A DNA stretch of 64,000 nt, from assembly GCA_011316305.1 (NCBI GenBank), contig SAUG01000016.1, positions 248,001 to 312,000 of the forward strand, written 5' to 3'. Below the pieces are notes generated by a model. The model made no database searches, was not told where the DNA came from, and saw nothing but the letters and a program-made list of their open reading frames with translations. Each line of letters opens with the position of its first letter. The first letter of the stretch is position 1. The DNA is from Rusavskia elegans. Its lineage: Eukaryota > Ascomycota > Lecanoromycetes > Teloschistales > Teloschistaceae. Positions 10,070 through 22,315 of the stretch are shown piece after piece. The translations under genes and the position numbers were made by a program.

Positions 10070-11715
10070 CTACTCACTCTCGTCCGACTCTCCCTTCTTC
10101 GACTTTCTTTTCTCTTTCTTCTCCTTTTTCTTCCGTTTCCGCTCTGCTCTCTCCTCGGCCGTTTCTCCCTCGTGCCGTTTCCGCTTTTTTGATTCTCCGC
10201 CCTCAGCGGCGGGTTCTGGTGCTGCTTCTTGGCTAACTTGAGCCCCTGCTGATGCTGGTTCGCCATCCGCTGTGACTGTGGGTGCTGGCGGTATCTCCGG
10301 CTTGCCAGATGGTGCTGCAGCGGTACCATTTTCCAGGGGAGCGTTGAAGTCTTGGTACTCCGCGTTCCATTTGGCTGGAGTCACCTCATTTGGTCGACCA
10401 TATTTCTATGAAGAGTTAGTATAAGCACCACACCAAGGCGAGAAAGGGAGAAAGGAGTTGATGGTCTTACGTCGAGCTTGCCGTCTGATTTCAGCTTCTT
10501 CTTCTCCAACGCCACTGGACCCAACCCCCATCTTCGAGGGTATAGGTCACGCTCCATGATGCACCGCTTGACTTTGGCGACCACACCATGATCGCAGGAC
10601 GAAAGCTCAACGGTCGACATTTGCGCAATGCCAAGAGCAATGGCCTCGCCCTTAGTAGTCATCAAAACGATTTCCTCGTGAACCTCGATGCCCTGCTCTA
10701 CAGAAGCCTGTCAGCACACTGAGCACAAAGGAGCTTGGAAAGCTTACCGTATCGCAGTAAACCGGGTATCATCAATTTCGCACCATAGCAGACGGCATTG
10801 ACAGCGCTGTCCTTAACCACGATCCTCTTGTATGTAGTGAGAAGACTCTCTAGAGGGCGAATAACCCTCCGCAGATATGATTCGTCTCGTGTATTGTCAT
10901 GCATCCATTGTGCGTCCAGAACATCGTGTAACGTCACCATACCATCCTGCTCATCCATGGCCCCACTCCTTACTCTTCGTAGCTCTTGCATATGTGCGCC
11001 CACGCCCAAGAGAAGCCCCAGATGTACGCACAACGTTCGAATGTATGTTCCAGCTTCGCAGCTGACCCAGAACACACCGAGATGCCTGTCATTGTCAAAC
11101 TCATAGAGCTTGCTCTCGTGTATTGTACGTATGCGCAGCTGACGTTTGACGGCCGAGATCAGCGGTGGTCGCTGGAACAAAGCACCAGTAAGTGTTTCTA
11201 AGGCTCGTGCGAGTTGCGCCTCGCCGCCTGGTAGCTTGTCGTGCATCCTGATGACACAGACATACTCCTTTCCGGCGCCCTGCTGTGATTTGACCAGTCG
11301 GGTTGCTCGATCCAGACAAACGATGAGGCATCCCGTGACCTTGGGATCCAATGTACCGCTATGTCCAGTCTTTTCGATCCTGATATCTATTTAGCATTGC
11401 AGAGTCTGTGATGCCAATGGCGCTTTACCTTAGCATTCGCTTGACCCATGCCACGACTTCATGACTCGAGGGGTTCGAAGGTTTGTCAAGATTGATGACC
11501 CCGGAGCTTATGAAGGATTTGAGTTCGCGTTTGAGAGGAGTACAGCCGACTGGAATGGGAGTGAAGTGTCCCGTACGAACGAGGAGATTGCTATAATTTC
11601 TGAGGAGCAGTGGCCAGTCGCTGGTGTCGACTGTTGGGGTTGCAGCCTGCGGTTTTATCGTGTATTCGGATCCTCCAGTGTCCTTCACTACTTCCATAGC
11701 CATTTCCTCTCCCAT
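10070..11715 (-). CDS. CBF5: Cbf5/dyskerin, H/ACA snoRNP pseudouridine synthase
   Basis: Four exons, 11715-11429, 11379-10748, 10697-10471 and 10405-10070, in phase, give 493 residues. A dyskerin-like N-terminal block ([25 protein letters not shown]) is followed by the TruB-type catalytic motif [14 protein letters not shown] with the catalytic Asp at about 107. The TruB core then runs on ([12 protein letters not shown]). A PUA domain follows at about 290-365 ([16 protein letters not shown]). The C-terminal tail is alternating lysine/glutamate ([15 protein letters not shown]). The protein pseudouridylates rRNA and snRNA under guidance of H/ACA RNAs, with Nop10, Nhp2 and Gar1, in the nucleolus. 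Its start lies only about 165 bases from the edge of the AT-rich transposon block, so its promoter is short or reaches into that block. Confidence 0.95.
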
Positions 11716-11889
11716 CGCTGCTTCCCTATGAGGAACTCACTTGTTGGCTCGCAATTCAATCGTGGGTCGCAACTGCAGAAAATTGTAGCTTGGAGCTTGT
11801 GCGATGCTGCGGGCACTTGCAAGCTAACCCGATCTGGAGTATTAACATACCTAGCTGCACCCCTATGTAGTTGTTTTACCGTGAAGACA

Positions 11890-12047
11890 CGCTATTTATA
11901 CTGTAATATCGCTTGTTATAGTAACCGATACGGTTACGATTTAGAAATAGTTTTTATTTTATTATAGATATAAAAGTATTACTGTTATAATTTTTATTAC
12001 GGTAATCAGTTAAATAGTAATCTTTTAATAAAAGTTTATACAGGGGT
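11890..12047. other. AT-rich sequence left of the copia element
   Basis: Degenerate sequence between the CBF5 upstream region and the first copia LTR. Its last 25 or so bases resemble the bases just before the 3' LTR of the copia element, so it could be the end of another copia copy; this is uncertain. Confidence 0.35.
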
Positions 12048-12245
12048 TATTAGAGTAGAGATATAATTTAATCAGATAAATATAAACTAATAGAGTTAGA
12101 TTATTAATTACGAAAAGTTTTTAACTATATCTAAATAGATTTAGCGTGGTTTCAGCGAAATCTATTTTTTTTTTATCGATTTTCTCTATAGAATTCTTTT
12201 TTATAGCTATAATTATTAACTTCTATACTATTTTCTATATATTCA
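12048..12245 (+). repeat. Copia element, left LTR
   Basis: About 198 bases matching 25994-26190 apart from RIP-type C/T and G/A differences; shared landmarks are the TTTAATCAGATA block, a poly-T run followed by ATCGAT/CACCGAT, and TCTATAGAATTC. It ends in CA at 12244-12245. Confidence 0.85.
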
Positions 12246-12615
12246 TAATTATAAATTCGATATCGTATATTACTTTACGACTATTATTATCTTTATTTAA
12301 ATAATCTATTATCTAAAAAATTATCGTTTTTAAAAATCGATTTATCGTAATTTATCTAGACGGATTCTACTATTAAAAAATTAAAACTTTCGACTATTAT
12401 TTCTAGTAATTAGTAAAAAGTCATCGAAAGTTCTATATAAAAAATAGTCTAAAAAAATTTTCGTCCGAATAATTTTTTTTTAGTTTATTAAATTATTAAC
12501 GTATTATTATTATAAATAAACGCGAAGTTAAACTAGTTTTATCTAAAAACTAAAACTAATAGTTTACTATCGTTAAAGTTAAAATAATAAATCTATTTAT
12601 AAAAAATTTAATTAA

Positions 12616-15265
12616 TATTATAACGAGATCAAATATTGATAATAATTAGATGATAGAAGAATTTTATTAAAGTTTATATTCTATAGAAAAGGCCTGCGGG
12701 TATAAAAAATACGTATTAAAACCGCTATCTAATTTAAAAAGTCGCGCTAAATCTAATCGGGTAATTTATTATATATTTATCGACTTTATAAAAGTTTACT
12801 CTATAATAAATACTTTAAAAAAAAAGGTATCGCTTTCGATACTATAACGAGCGCTAGCGAAAAGCTAGACGGTTATATTATATAGAAACTATAATAGCTA
12901 TATTTTTTATTTTCTAATAACGCGAGCAGTATACGTAATAATACTTCGATAATTCTCTATTTCTCTAAGCTTTTTCTCGATAACTTTAACGTAATCGGTA
13001 ACGGAAGCGAGGGCGGCGAGTTTACTAGCTAATAGAAGGACGCGAATTGGTATTAACGAGATAATTTAGAAGATAGAAGCTTAAATAATATAGAGGCGGC
13101 GGAATTTAATACGGAGCTACTAGCGGAAACGTTTATTTAATTTAATTTAGAAATAATTAATTAGCTGGTTTTTATTATATTTAATAGAAATTAAATTAGA
13201 ATTTTTAGATCGAACTTTCTAATTAACCGGTTTAATTTTAAATAGAGTCTAATCTATATAGAGCTAAATTTAGTAAATAGCTACGAAATTATTATATAGG
13301 CGCGTTTCTAAAATAGTAGATAGATAGAAGATTTCTCGTATTAAATAGTAGTTTTAGTAGAGGTAAAAGATACTGGAACGGAGATTTCTCGATAATATAA
13401 AGAGGCAGACGTTTATAAAAGCGTTATAGAAGCTTTTTCGATAGTTTATAATAGATATAATAGTTTTTTAGATACTACAACTGTTTTTAATACGAAGATT
13501 AGAGTATTAGATAGAGATAGTAATAATCTATACTCAAATAATAGAGAAAGAAGTACCGGATATACTTATTAAGGTATAGAAATTATAGAAAGAGATATTT
13601 CGGTCGATTTCTTCGTATAATAAACTTTAATATATCTATAGAATTGGCTGTTAGAGGAAAATCTTTCCGGGTAACGTTTATATTCGTAGAGATACTAGAA
13701 TTTAAATGCGGTCTATAATTAATTAATTTCCGTAAAAGCTTTCTATTTCGCTTTTTTAGCTCGCTATTTTAGCTACTACTACCTAAAAAGCTTTTTTTAT
13801 TCTATTTTTTAAATTTATTACTTTACTTTTTTTATTTATTTTTATTTAAACTTCTCTATTTAATTATATTCTATTTATACCTCTTTTACTTTAAAAAATA
13901 ACACTTTTTTATAGAAAGGAACTTTATCGAAATTCTTTTAAAAAGGATTTCTATAGATATACGGATTCTATAGCTTTTTATAAATAAAATAATATTTAGA
14001 ATAGCCGATTTTTTAGAAATATCTTATAGTTTTTATAGAAATAAAACCGCCGTTAATAACTTCGGATTTATTAAATATTTAAAAAAACTATTAGATAAAT
14101 TTATTAATAAAGATTTAATTAATTAATATTATATTAAAAGGCGAGAGAACGGAATAATTTTTATATTAATTCCAGTAAATTTAGCGTATATTTACTAGAA
14201 AAAAATAGAGATTTCGAGTAAGAATTTAATATAGGGGCCTAGGATCTCGGTAAAGGAAGTTTGGAAAACTAGAAACTATATTAAACAGCGTAGAAGATAT
14301 AGATAAAATTTACTAGAAATTCTACGAAAACTAGTAATACCGTAGAAGTAAATAGAAATACCGGTCGGTATATTAGCGAATCCTGAAATGGATTTTCAGA
14401 TTAGACCGGCTAACAGCTAAATAATCCAAATAATCCAAATAATCTAAAAATCTAAAAAGTAGATTTTCGATAGATTGAAATTCTAATAGTATCTATAGTA
14501 TAAGTATCTATTTAGTAAATAGCCTAAAATAGAATCTATATATAAGTTAAAAATAAATCTATGTAATCTAATTCGAAAATAAAATTTAGTAGCCGCTGCT
14601 AAAAGCGGGAATAATAGAAGTCGAATATCTATTTAATAGACTATATTAGATCTAATCTAGTTAGATTTTAGTAAAAAAACCTAATATTTTCGATCTAAAT
14701 AAATCTAGCCTAATACTATATATAGGCGTATATAGGCCTACTAACTACTAATAAAGATTTAAATAAATTTAAAATCGAATCTCTAAATCTTTTTAGCTAT
14801 TTTAGCTATTTAGCTATCTTAGCCGTTTTAGCCGTATAGCTACGTAGCTTCGGGTATACCCGAAACCGGCTAATAAGCCGTTTATAAGCCGCTTTTAGCC
14901 GTACCGGCTAAAAACTGGCTAAAATAGCTATGACGGCTGAAACCGGCTTTAAACCGGTTTTAGGAAATGCTGATATAACTGGATATTTTTATTAGCTATT
15001 CAGCGAGTAGAAGAACTAAAAGTTCTACGATAGATAATATAGAAAAATCTGAATCTAATTATTACTATTATTATTTATAACGAGATTAAATATAAATAAT
15101 AATTAGATAGTAGAAGGATTTTATTAAGGTTTATATTCTATAGAAGAGGCCTGCGGGTATAAAAGGTACGTATCAAGGCCGCTATCTAATCTGGCGAGCC
15201 GCGTTAAATCTAATCGGGCAATTTATCATATATCTTTCGGCTTTATAAAAGCTTGCTTTATAATA
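12616..15265 (-). mobile_element. Non-autonomous 2.0-kb LTR element, copy 1, with a MITE inside
   Basis: Flanked by the same five bases, ATTAA, at 12611-12615 and 15266-15270, a target duplication. LTRs of about 193 bases lie at 12616-12808 and about 15073-15265; each contains GCCTGCGGGTATAAAA and CGCTATCTAAT. The same LTR occurs six times in the window. Compared with copies 2 and 3 this copy is reversed. It is 2650 bases long, of which 607 are MITE copy 1 and its TA duplication. The interior has no reverse transcriptase or integrase that I can find. It lies between the copia left LTR and the copia gag. Confidence 0.85.
14371..14975 (+). mobile_element. MITE copy 1 (605 bases, TATCAGC ends, TA duplication)
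   Basis: Starts TATTAGCG (mutated TATCAGC) and ends GCTGATA, flanked by TA at 14369-14370 and 14976-14977. Relatives of the host element lack it at the same place: the sister copy at about 22,583 reads, on the minus strand, CCGATCGGTAACTAG, with the single TA. No coding capacity is seen. Subterminal palindromes are CTGAAA...TTTCAG at the left and AACCGG...CCGGTT at the right, and the right half is full of GGCTAA/TTAGCC words. Confidence 0.9.
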
Positions 15266-15289
15266 ATTAATCTATCGAAAAACGAAAAG

Positions 15290-18200
15290 TTTCCGTATTA
15301 TATAAAATTTATAAAATCTCAACTAATCGTTCTTTCGGCTAATATTTCTACCGAAGTTAAAATAAAAACGAAAAAAGATTATAAAAACGTAAAAAAGAAT
15401 TATAAAAAAAAATACTCGTACTAGAAATACTAGATCGAAGTTTTTACTAAAATAGTTAAATATATCTACGATACGATATCCGCTAGTAACGTTATTTTTA
15501 TTTAAAACGTCGAAGTTCATTTCTAGAATCTTTTTCGAGTATTTAAAGCTAAATTAGTACTAATAGATTCGGTATAAATATTAGAAATCGAACGTCTCTA
15601 TAAAAAAGTTTTAACGGGCTCTACTATTAAATAAAACTAAAAAATATAGTTCGATAACGACGTCTAGATATATATAAAAGCTAAATATATCGAAATAATA
15701 AAAGTTAAAGATTTTAGATAAATATACCGAAATTTTCTCTTTATTATTTTAGATTTTATACTAATCCTCGCCTAAATATATAAAATTCTACTCGATAAAA
15801 TTATTAGTTATAAAGTCTAATATTTTAAATTTATCGAAAAGTTTCGTAACTATATTAGATTATATAATATTAAATATACGGCAGTATACTACTACGTCTT
15901 TACCGCCGAAAAAAGTTTTTTTAATAATAATAATAATAAAGGTAAACGTAAAAATAAAGAAAAAGAAAATCTTTTTTTTTTAAATTAAAGTTTTATATTA
16001 TTACTATATATCTACAGCTTGTAATATTAGTTTAACGATTACTAGATTCTATATAACTATTTCGATTTTAAATATTTTAAATAACTATCGAATTAGAAAT
16101 CTAAAAAGAAAACTATAAAGAAAATTTAAAATAAATTTAATAAAGATACGAAAAAAAAGAATAAAATTAAAGTAAAAATTAATAGATTAATTAAATTCGC
16201 TAAATAAAAAAAAATAAAATAAATTTTCTCGATTAATTATAGTAAAAAATAGTATATTTACTATATTTCCTAGAAGTTTCGCTGTCGATTTCTATCTTTA
16301 ATTTTTTTAGATATTCGATAGCGGTTTAGTAATTAATATCTATAATAATATAATAATCTGTCGTTTCGTTCGCGAAAGAAAATATATAAATAGATTATAT
16401 ATAGTTTTCGGTAAAAGATTTATAGTAATTATTGCCTATAGCTAAATATCTATTATCGTCGATTATTTTTGAAATAGTAAATAAATTACGATTATAAACA
16501 TTATTTATATTCTAGAATTTATAACGAATTTAATATCCGATTTTTTTTTTAAAAATAAAAATAAACTTTTCCGTAACGGCGAAGGCCGCCGTATATAATA
16601 AATAGGTTAAATAATTTTTATATATAAAAAATTTAAAAGTTATAATCTATTCGAAAATAATATAATTAGTTGTAGAAATATAATATTAATAATATTTACT
16701 ATTTTTATAATTAGATCCGATATAATATATTAATAATATTATCTATTAATCTACGCTGCTAATAAAGTTATATAATATCTATTATAAATAGTTAAAAAAA
16801 AAAAGTTATAAATAATATTAAAACGTCCGTAATAAATAAATATAAAATTTATATTGATCTAAAATTTATTAATTAGTTTTTTACTTATAATATAAATTAG
16901 AAAATTTATATAAACTTTTCTATTATATTATCTACGATTTTATTTCTCTGCTAGTTAATTTTAATAAATACGAATATATTATAAATATCGTCTATATTAA
17001 AACGGACTTTTATATAATATTTATATTTCGTATTAAAGACGAAACGGTTTACTATATTAAAAAAGTAATTAAGATTATTAAAACGCGCTATAAATATAAA
17101 GTCGTCTTCTTTAAATCGAATAGAAAAAGAACGCTTTTAAATAAAAAATTTAAAGACCTTTTAATAGAGCTAGATATTATTTAGGAAGTTTTAACGCCGG
17201 TAATCTCTAAATAAAATAGATATTCGGAACGTCTAGATTATATTTTTATTATTAAAATTAAATTATTAATTATTATTTTAAATTTACCGGAATATCTATT
17301 CCTTTAGATTATTAAAACCGCCGCCGTAATAATAAACCGTACTTTTAAAAAGAAACTCGGATAGAAAACCGTTAATAAAATTATTATAGATGATTATTAT
17401 TATTTAAAATATTTATATATATATAGCTGTAAAGCCTATATATTAAATAAATATATTCTTTATAAAAATAAAGCCTTTTTAGAGTTTATATTGGTTTTTT
17501 AATAGAATATAAAAGTACTAATATCTATAGTATCTAGATTTCTAGCTAGCGAAAAATAATTATAACCCGCGATATTATCTTCGATAAAATCTAATTCTAT
17601 TCCTCTAGAAAAATTAAGATAATTTAATTAGAAAAAGAGCTATTTATTTATAATATACTCGATATTTAGTATATAAATTCTCTAAAAATGGATTTAAATA
17701 ATAGTAATAGTACCGAAGATAAAATTGTTATTTTTTATAGACCCGCGGAACGAAATTAAAAGTAATCTATCGAAAAATCTAATAGTAAAAGTAAAAAAAA
17801 AAGTATTCCTTTCTATCTTTTCTAAATTCTTCTACTATAGAAGATAACGATTCGTCTACCGTTAGAAATAATAATACTTTTTAAAATTCAAATAACGGAA
17901 TAGTAACTAAAGTTATATATAATTTAAACGATATATATTTCGAAAATAAAGATAATTTCTATAACGCCGCCGAGTAAATAACGTTTAAATCTAAAAAGTC
18001 TCGACTTTACCGCGAGATAAAAGAAAATAATATCTTTTCTAAAGAGATATTACGCCGCCGGAAAACTATTAAACGGAATAAAATAATTAAAAAAATAAAA
18101 GAAAAAAGAGAAGCGTATATAGTAATATTATAGTAAATAATCGATAAAAAATTAAAGGCGTTTTATATAACGTTCGGTATATATACTACTATTCGATTAC

Positions 18201-18338
18201 TTTATAAAAATAAATTTACCGCTACCGTAGAAATTTAAACTCTTTCTACTAGATATAAAATATTAGTAAAATTAACTTTTATCGAAACTAAAGTACAAGT
18301 AGAATATACTAAAATATCTATTTACAGAAAGCTTTTTT
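15290..18338 (+). pseudogene. Copia gag, protease and integrase remnants
   Basis: Conceptual reading on the plus strand shows a copia gag helical region, then a cysteine-containing knuckle-like stretch around 16,010-16,100, a protease core (tag-ATTTTCGATAGCGG, read W-x-FDSG after allowing for RIP) near 16,305-16,345, and an integrase core. The integrase has KDETV, FFKSNR, a FKDLLIELDII block and a downstream ERL...TF...LP..LW pattern near 16,900-17,350; an FGCKAY-like and a GYL/RDIIFD-like block follow near 17,400-17,590. Many TAG/TAA stops come from TGG/CAA/CAG codons. It is interrupted at 18,339. Confidence 0.8.
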
Positions 18339-18748
18339 TTACGTCTACGACTCTATAGAAACACGTTGAAAGATTGGCTAAATAAACGAGTCTAATTATC
18401 TATAGCCGTCTATAGCCGATATAGCCGACCTCTATAATAGATCTTTTAGTAAACGGCTACCTATCGGTACTATCGGCTATTTTTATTATATATATCGCTC
18501 CTTTATTTCTATTAAATAGCTTCTTTTATTAGTCGTTAATATAATTATTAAATACGTTTCTACTATTTTCTATTAATTATCTCTGTAATATAGATACCTT
18601 ATAATATCGTAACTATATTTTCGCGGCTGTACGGAATTAGTTATAATAATTTATACTAGGATTCCTTTACTATTCGGTAGTTCGGACTATACCTATAATT
18701 ATAGCTAGACTTAAATATAATACTTTTTAATATATAGAGATATTATAT
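18339..18748 (+). repeat. Left LTR (410 bases) of the gypsy-gag element
   Basis: Matches 21837-22246 along the whole 410 bases with mainly C/T and G/A differences. Landmarks: AATTATCTATAGCCGTCTAT, TTTTCGCGGCT and GTAGTTCGGACTA. Confidence 0.88.
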
Positions 18749-19558
18749 TTTAATAATTTACTATATCGGTCTCGTCATCTCGTTCTATAAAACGAAATAA
18801 TACTATTAAAATAGTAACGCTAAATATCTATAAAGAAAATAGAAAATCTTTAAAATTTTAGTTTATATAGATAAATATCTATTTTATATTATATATAAAC
18901 CAGTTTTCGAATAAAGTAATTAAAGTTCTATTTATAATAATCTATTTAAAAAAAGTAGCTTTTAATTAGATCCAGCTCTATATAGAAGACTATTTTAATA
19001 ATTTCGAAAGATAAAGAAAAAAAGAAATATTTTAGATATTTTATTATTTTAGTAATTTAATTATAGCTATTAAAAAAGCCTTCGGAAAAAATAATAAAAA
19101 TAGAATAATAATAAAGAGATTAATAGTTTTAAGATAGTAGAAATCGGTAGTTATCTATACTATTTAGTTTAGAATATTAGTTTATAAAATAGACTAGAAG
19201 GATTTAATTTTAAAAATCTACTTTTTTAATAAATTAAGTAATAGAGTTAAGATAGCTATAATAGTAATCGAAGAATTCGATTTACTAGTAAATCTAATCG
19301 AATCAGTAATAAAAATTAATACTAGATAGTATAAATAATATATTAATAAATAGGCGCTTAATAAAATAGAATCCGTTAAAAAATAATCTAAAAAAGATTT
19401 AATAGAATTTAATATTATCGAAATTAAAAGATCGCGAACTAAAGTTTATTATTTATATAAAAAGACAAGATATTTTAAAAGGAATTACCTAAATAAAAAA
19501 GTAATAAAAGTAATTAAATACTAATTTAAAATAATAGAGAAATTATCTAAAGAAAATA

Positions 19559-20103
19559 CATCAGCGAATTCTAAAATGGATTTTCAGATTAGACCGGCTG
19601 ACAGCTATCTCAATCTAAATAATCCAAAAATTCAAATAATCCAAAAATCTAAAAAGTAGATTTTCGATAGATTAGAGCTTTAATAATATCTATAGTACGA
19701 ATATCTGCTTAGTAAATAGCCTAAAATAGAATCTATATATAAGCTAAAAATAAGCCTATATAACCTAATTCGAAAATAAAATTTAACGGCCGCCGCTAAA
19801 AGCGAGAATAACGGAAGTCGAATATCTATTTAATAAACTACGCTAGACCTATTCTAGTTAGATTTTAGTAAAAAAATCTAATATTTTCGATCTAGACGAA
19901 GCTAGCCTAGCGGTATATATAGGCGTATAGAGGCCTACTAACTAATAAAAATTTAAACGAATTTAAAATCGAATTTCTAAATCTTTTTAGCCGTTTTAGC
20001 CGTTTTAGCCGCGCAGCTACGTAGCTTCGAGTATACCCGAGACCGGCTAAAACGGTTAAGACGGCTAAAATCGGCTTCAAGCCGGTTTTGGAAAATGCTG
20101 ATA
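19559..20103 (+). mobile_element. MITE copy 2 (545 bases)
   Basis: Starts CATCAGCG and ends GCTGATA with TA at 19557-19558 and 20104-20105. It matches copies 1 and 3 but lacks about 60 bases, mostly in the TTAGCC-rich right part. It lies just after the zinc knuckle of the gypsy-type gag. Confidence 0.85.
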
Positions 20104-21836
20104 TACTAGAGAATATATAACTAAAAGTTAGACAGCCTACTATAATAATAAATACTTTATCTATCTATCGGATAAAAAAAATCGGATTAATATTCTATAA
20201 AATTAAAAAAAGTAATAAAAAAATCTATATTAGAATTTAAACTATATAATATAGAGAAACCTTTTATAGTAGCTTTTAAAATTAAAATCGAAAATTATAA
20301 AACGATAGCTTTCGTAAATAGAAAAAAAGAAAATAAAATTATAAAAAAATTATACGACTAGATTAAAAAATATATTTAAAAATATCTCTAGTAAAATAAT
20401 AGAATTATAAATATCGAAATTAAAACTAAAAATAGATTTATTAAAATATCTAGTTTTATAATAATCGAAAGCTTTAAATAGTATATTATTCTAAAAATAG
20501 AATAGAAAGAATCGATTTTAGAAATATTAGTATAAGAAAGTATAGTTAAAAGAAAGATAAAACTATAAATAATATAATCTTTTATATATATAAATCTTCA
20601 ATATATTAAATTAGATATCGGATTAAATATATATTATAAATAAATTAAAGAAATTAATATCTTTTTTAAATAAAAAAGAGAAATTTAGAAAATAGAAATC
20701 TGGAAAGAATACTATTATTTACTAATATAATTAGCCCTAAAATATAATAAAATATAAAAAATAATCTAAAAACTATAGATAGAAAATATTAAAAAAATCT
20801 ATAGAAATAATATTAAAGAAATAAAATAAATTGAATATAATCTAATACCCGAGCTAAACGAATATCTAAAAAATAAAATATCGGACCCTATACTAAATAT
20901 ATAACTAAAAGATAAATAGTTTTTAACTTTATTATTATAGGATAAAATAGTTACTAAAGAAAAAAAATTAGTGGAAATATTAGAAAATCTGAATATAATT
21001 TATAATATCAATATATAGTTTCTAAAAAAATAGAAACGATATAAAGAAATCTTTAACTAGATATTCTTTTCTACGTTTATTAAATCTAAAGATTAAAAGA
21101 AGTTAAATTCCTTTAGAAATTAATTTAAATTAACTAAATCGAAAATCGGAATAGATTTAATAAATATTTTTTACGCGGCTGGTATTAAAATTTATAGAAG
21201 AGTAGAATATAACTAGATTATTAAATCTATTAAAACAAAATAATACGTATTATTTCTAAATAATAAAATTACTTTTATATTTATCTAAAGCGCGATAATA
21301 AATAATAAAATACTTTTATTTCCCGAAAAGTCGGCGGAAATTCGATTTCTAAAATAAAGCGTTTATTATAAATTTTTTTTTAAAATCTAAAAAAGATTCG
21401 ATACGACGTCGCGTTTTAGTATATTTATTAAAAATATTTCTAATTATATATCGGAGTTTATTTTTTTTATTTTTAAAATATTTTTCTATAGATATTAGTA
21501 GCTAGAAAAGCTATAATAACTAAACAATTATATAGGTAAAATTAGAAATAAAAAAATTATAAGATTTCTAAATACGAGTATACTCGCTATAAATATTACT
21601 ATCTATTTTGACTTTATATTCTTTTAAAGGATTATAAATATAAAGATTTTAAGAGAAAGATTTAATAATATCCTTCGACTAAATTTAATAAAAAGATTTT
21701 AAACGGTTATCTTTTCGAAAATATAAGATATAATAAAAATATTAAAGAAAGAAAAATAAAAAGAAAGGAAAGAATTAGATTTTAAAAATCTCGTATATAG
21801 AGAAGTTAGATAGAAAGCGATATAAAAGAAGCTATA

Positions 21837-22246
21837 TTATATCTATAACTCTATAGAAATACGCTAGAAGATTAGCTAAATAAACGAGCCTAATTATCTA
21901 TAGCCGTCTATAGCCGATATAGCCGATTCCTATAATAGGTCTTTTAATAGACAGCTATCTATCGATATTATCGGCTACTTTCGCTATATATATCGCTCTT
22001 TTATTTCTATTAGATAACTTCTTCTATTAGTTATTAATATAATTATTAAATTTATCTCTGTTATTTTCTATTAATTATCTCTATAATATAGACGCTTTAT
22101 AATTTTATAACCGTATCTTCGCGGCTATACGAAATTAGTTATAATAATTTATATTAGGACTTCTTTACTATTTAGTAGTTCGGACTACGCCTACGGTTAT
22201 AGCTAGACTCGAGCGTAACGCCTTTTAACGCACAGGGACGTTGTAC
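21837..22246 (+). repeat. Right LTR (410 bases) of the gypsy-gag element
   Basis: Same length as the left LTR and noticeably less mutated at its right end, where it keeps CGAGCGTAACGCC and CGCACAGGGACGTTGTAC while the left LTR has the RIP version. Confidence 0.88.
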
Positions 22247-22315
22247 TTTTTCGAAGCTATTACTATCGAAATCAAGATTTTTTAAATAAAGAAAATCTGG
22301 AAATTTATTATAAAA

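Larger units (their letters stand above)
18339..22246 (+). mobile_element. LTR element with Ty3/gypsy-type gag, nested in the copia pol
   Basis: Two 410-base direct repeats, 18339-18748 and 21837-22246, bound a 3908-base element flanked by five T's on each side (18334-18338 and 22247-22251), a likely target duplication although a T run is weak evidence. Just inside the left LTR a gag of the retrotransposon-gag family can be read (KLNIY, QIDIYFILY, VLFIIIYL, IEDYFNN, AIKKAFG, YKI/LVYKID), ending with a CCHC zinc knuckle (Y/C-L-Y/C..T-R/H-YFKRN) near 19,440-19,490. MITE copy 2 follows. The remaining 1.7 kb encodes a conserved-looking region with no reverse transcriptase motif that I can find, so the element seems non-autonomous. 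Confidence 0.82.

Noticed and set aside
14371..14975. The 605-base repeat as a solo LTR
   Set aside because: Its duplication is the two-base TA and its ends are inverted TATCAGC/GCTGATA, unlike the 5-base duplications and TG...CA ends of the LTR elements here.
15323..15520. 65-codon minus-strand frame in the AT-rich block
   Set aside because: Antisense to the copia gag region and composed mostly of F, I, N and V as expected from AT-rich DNA; no domain.
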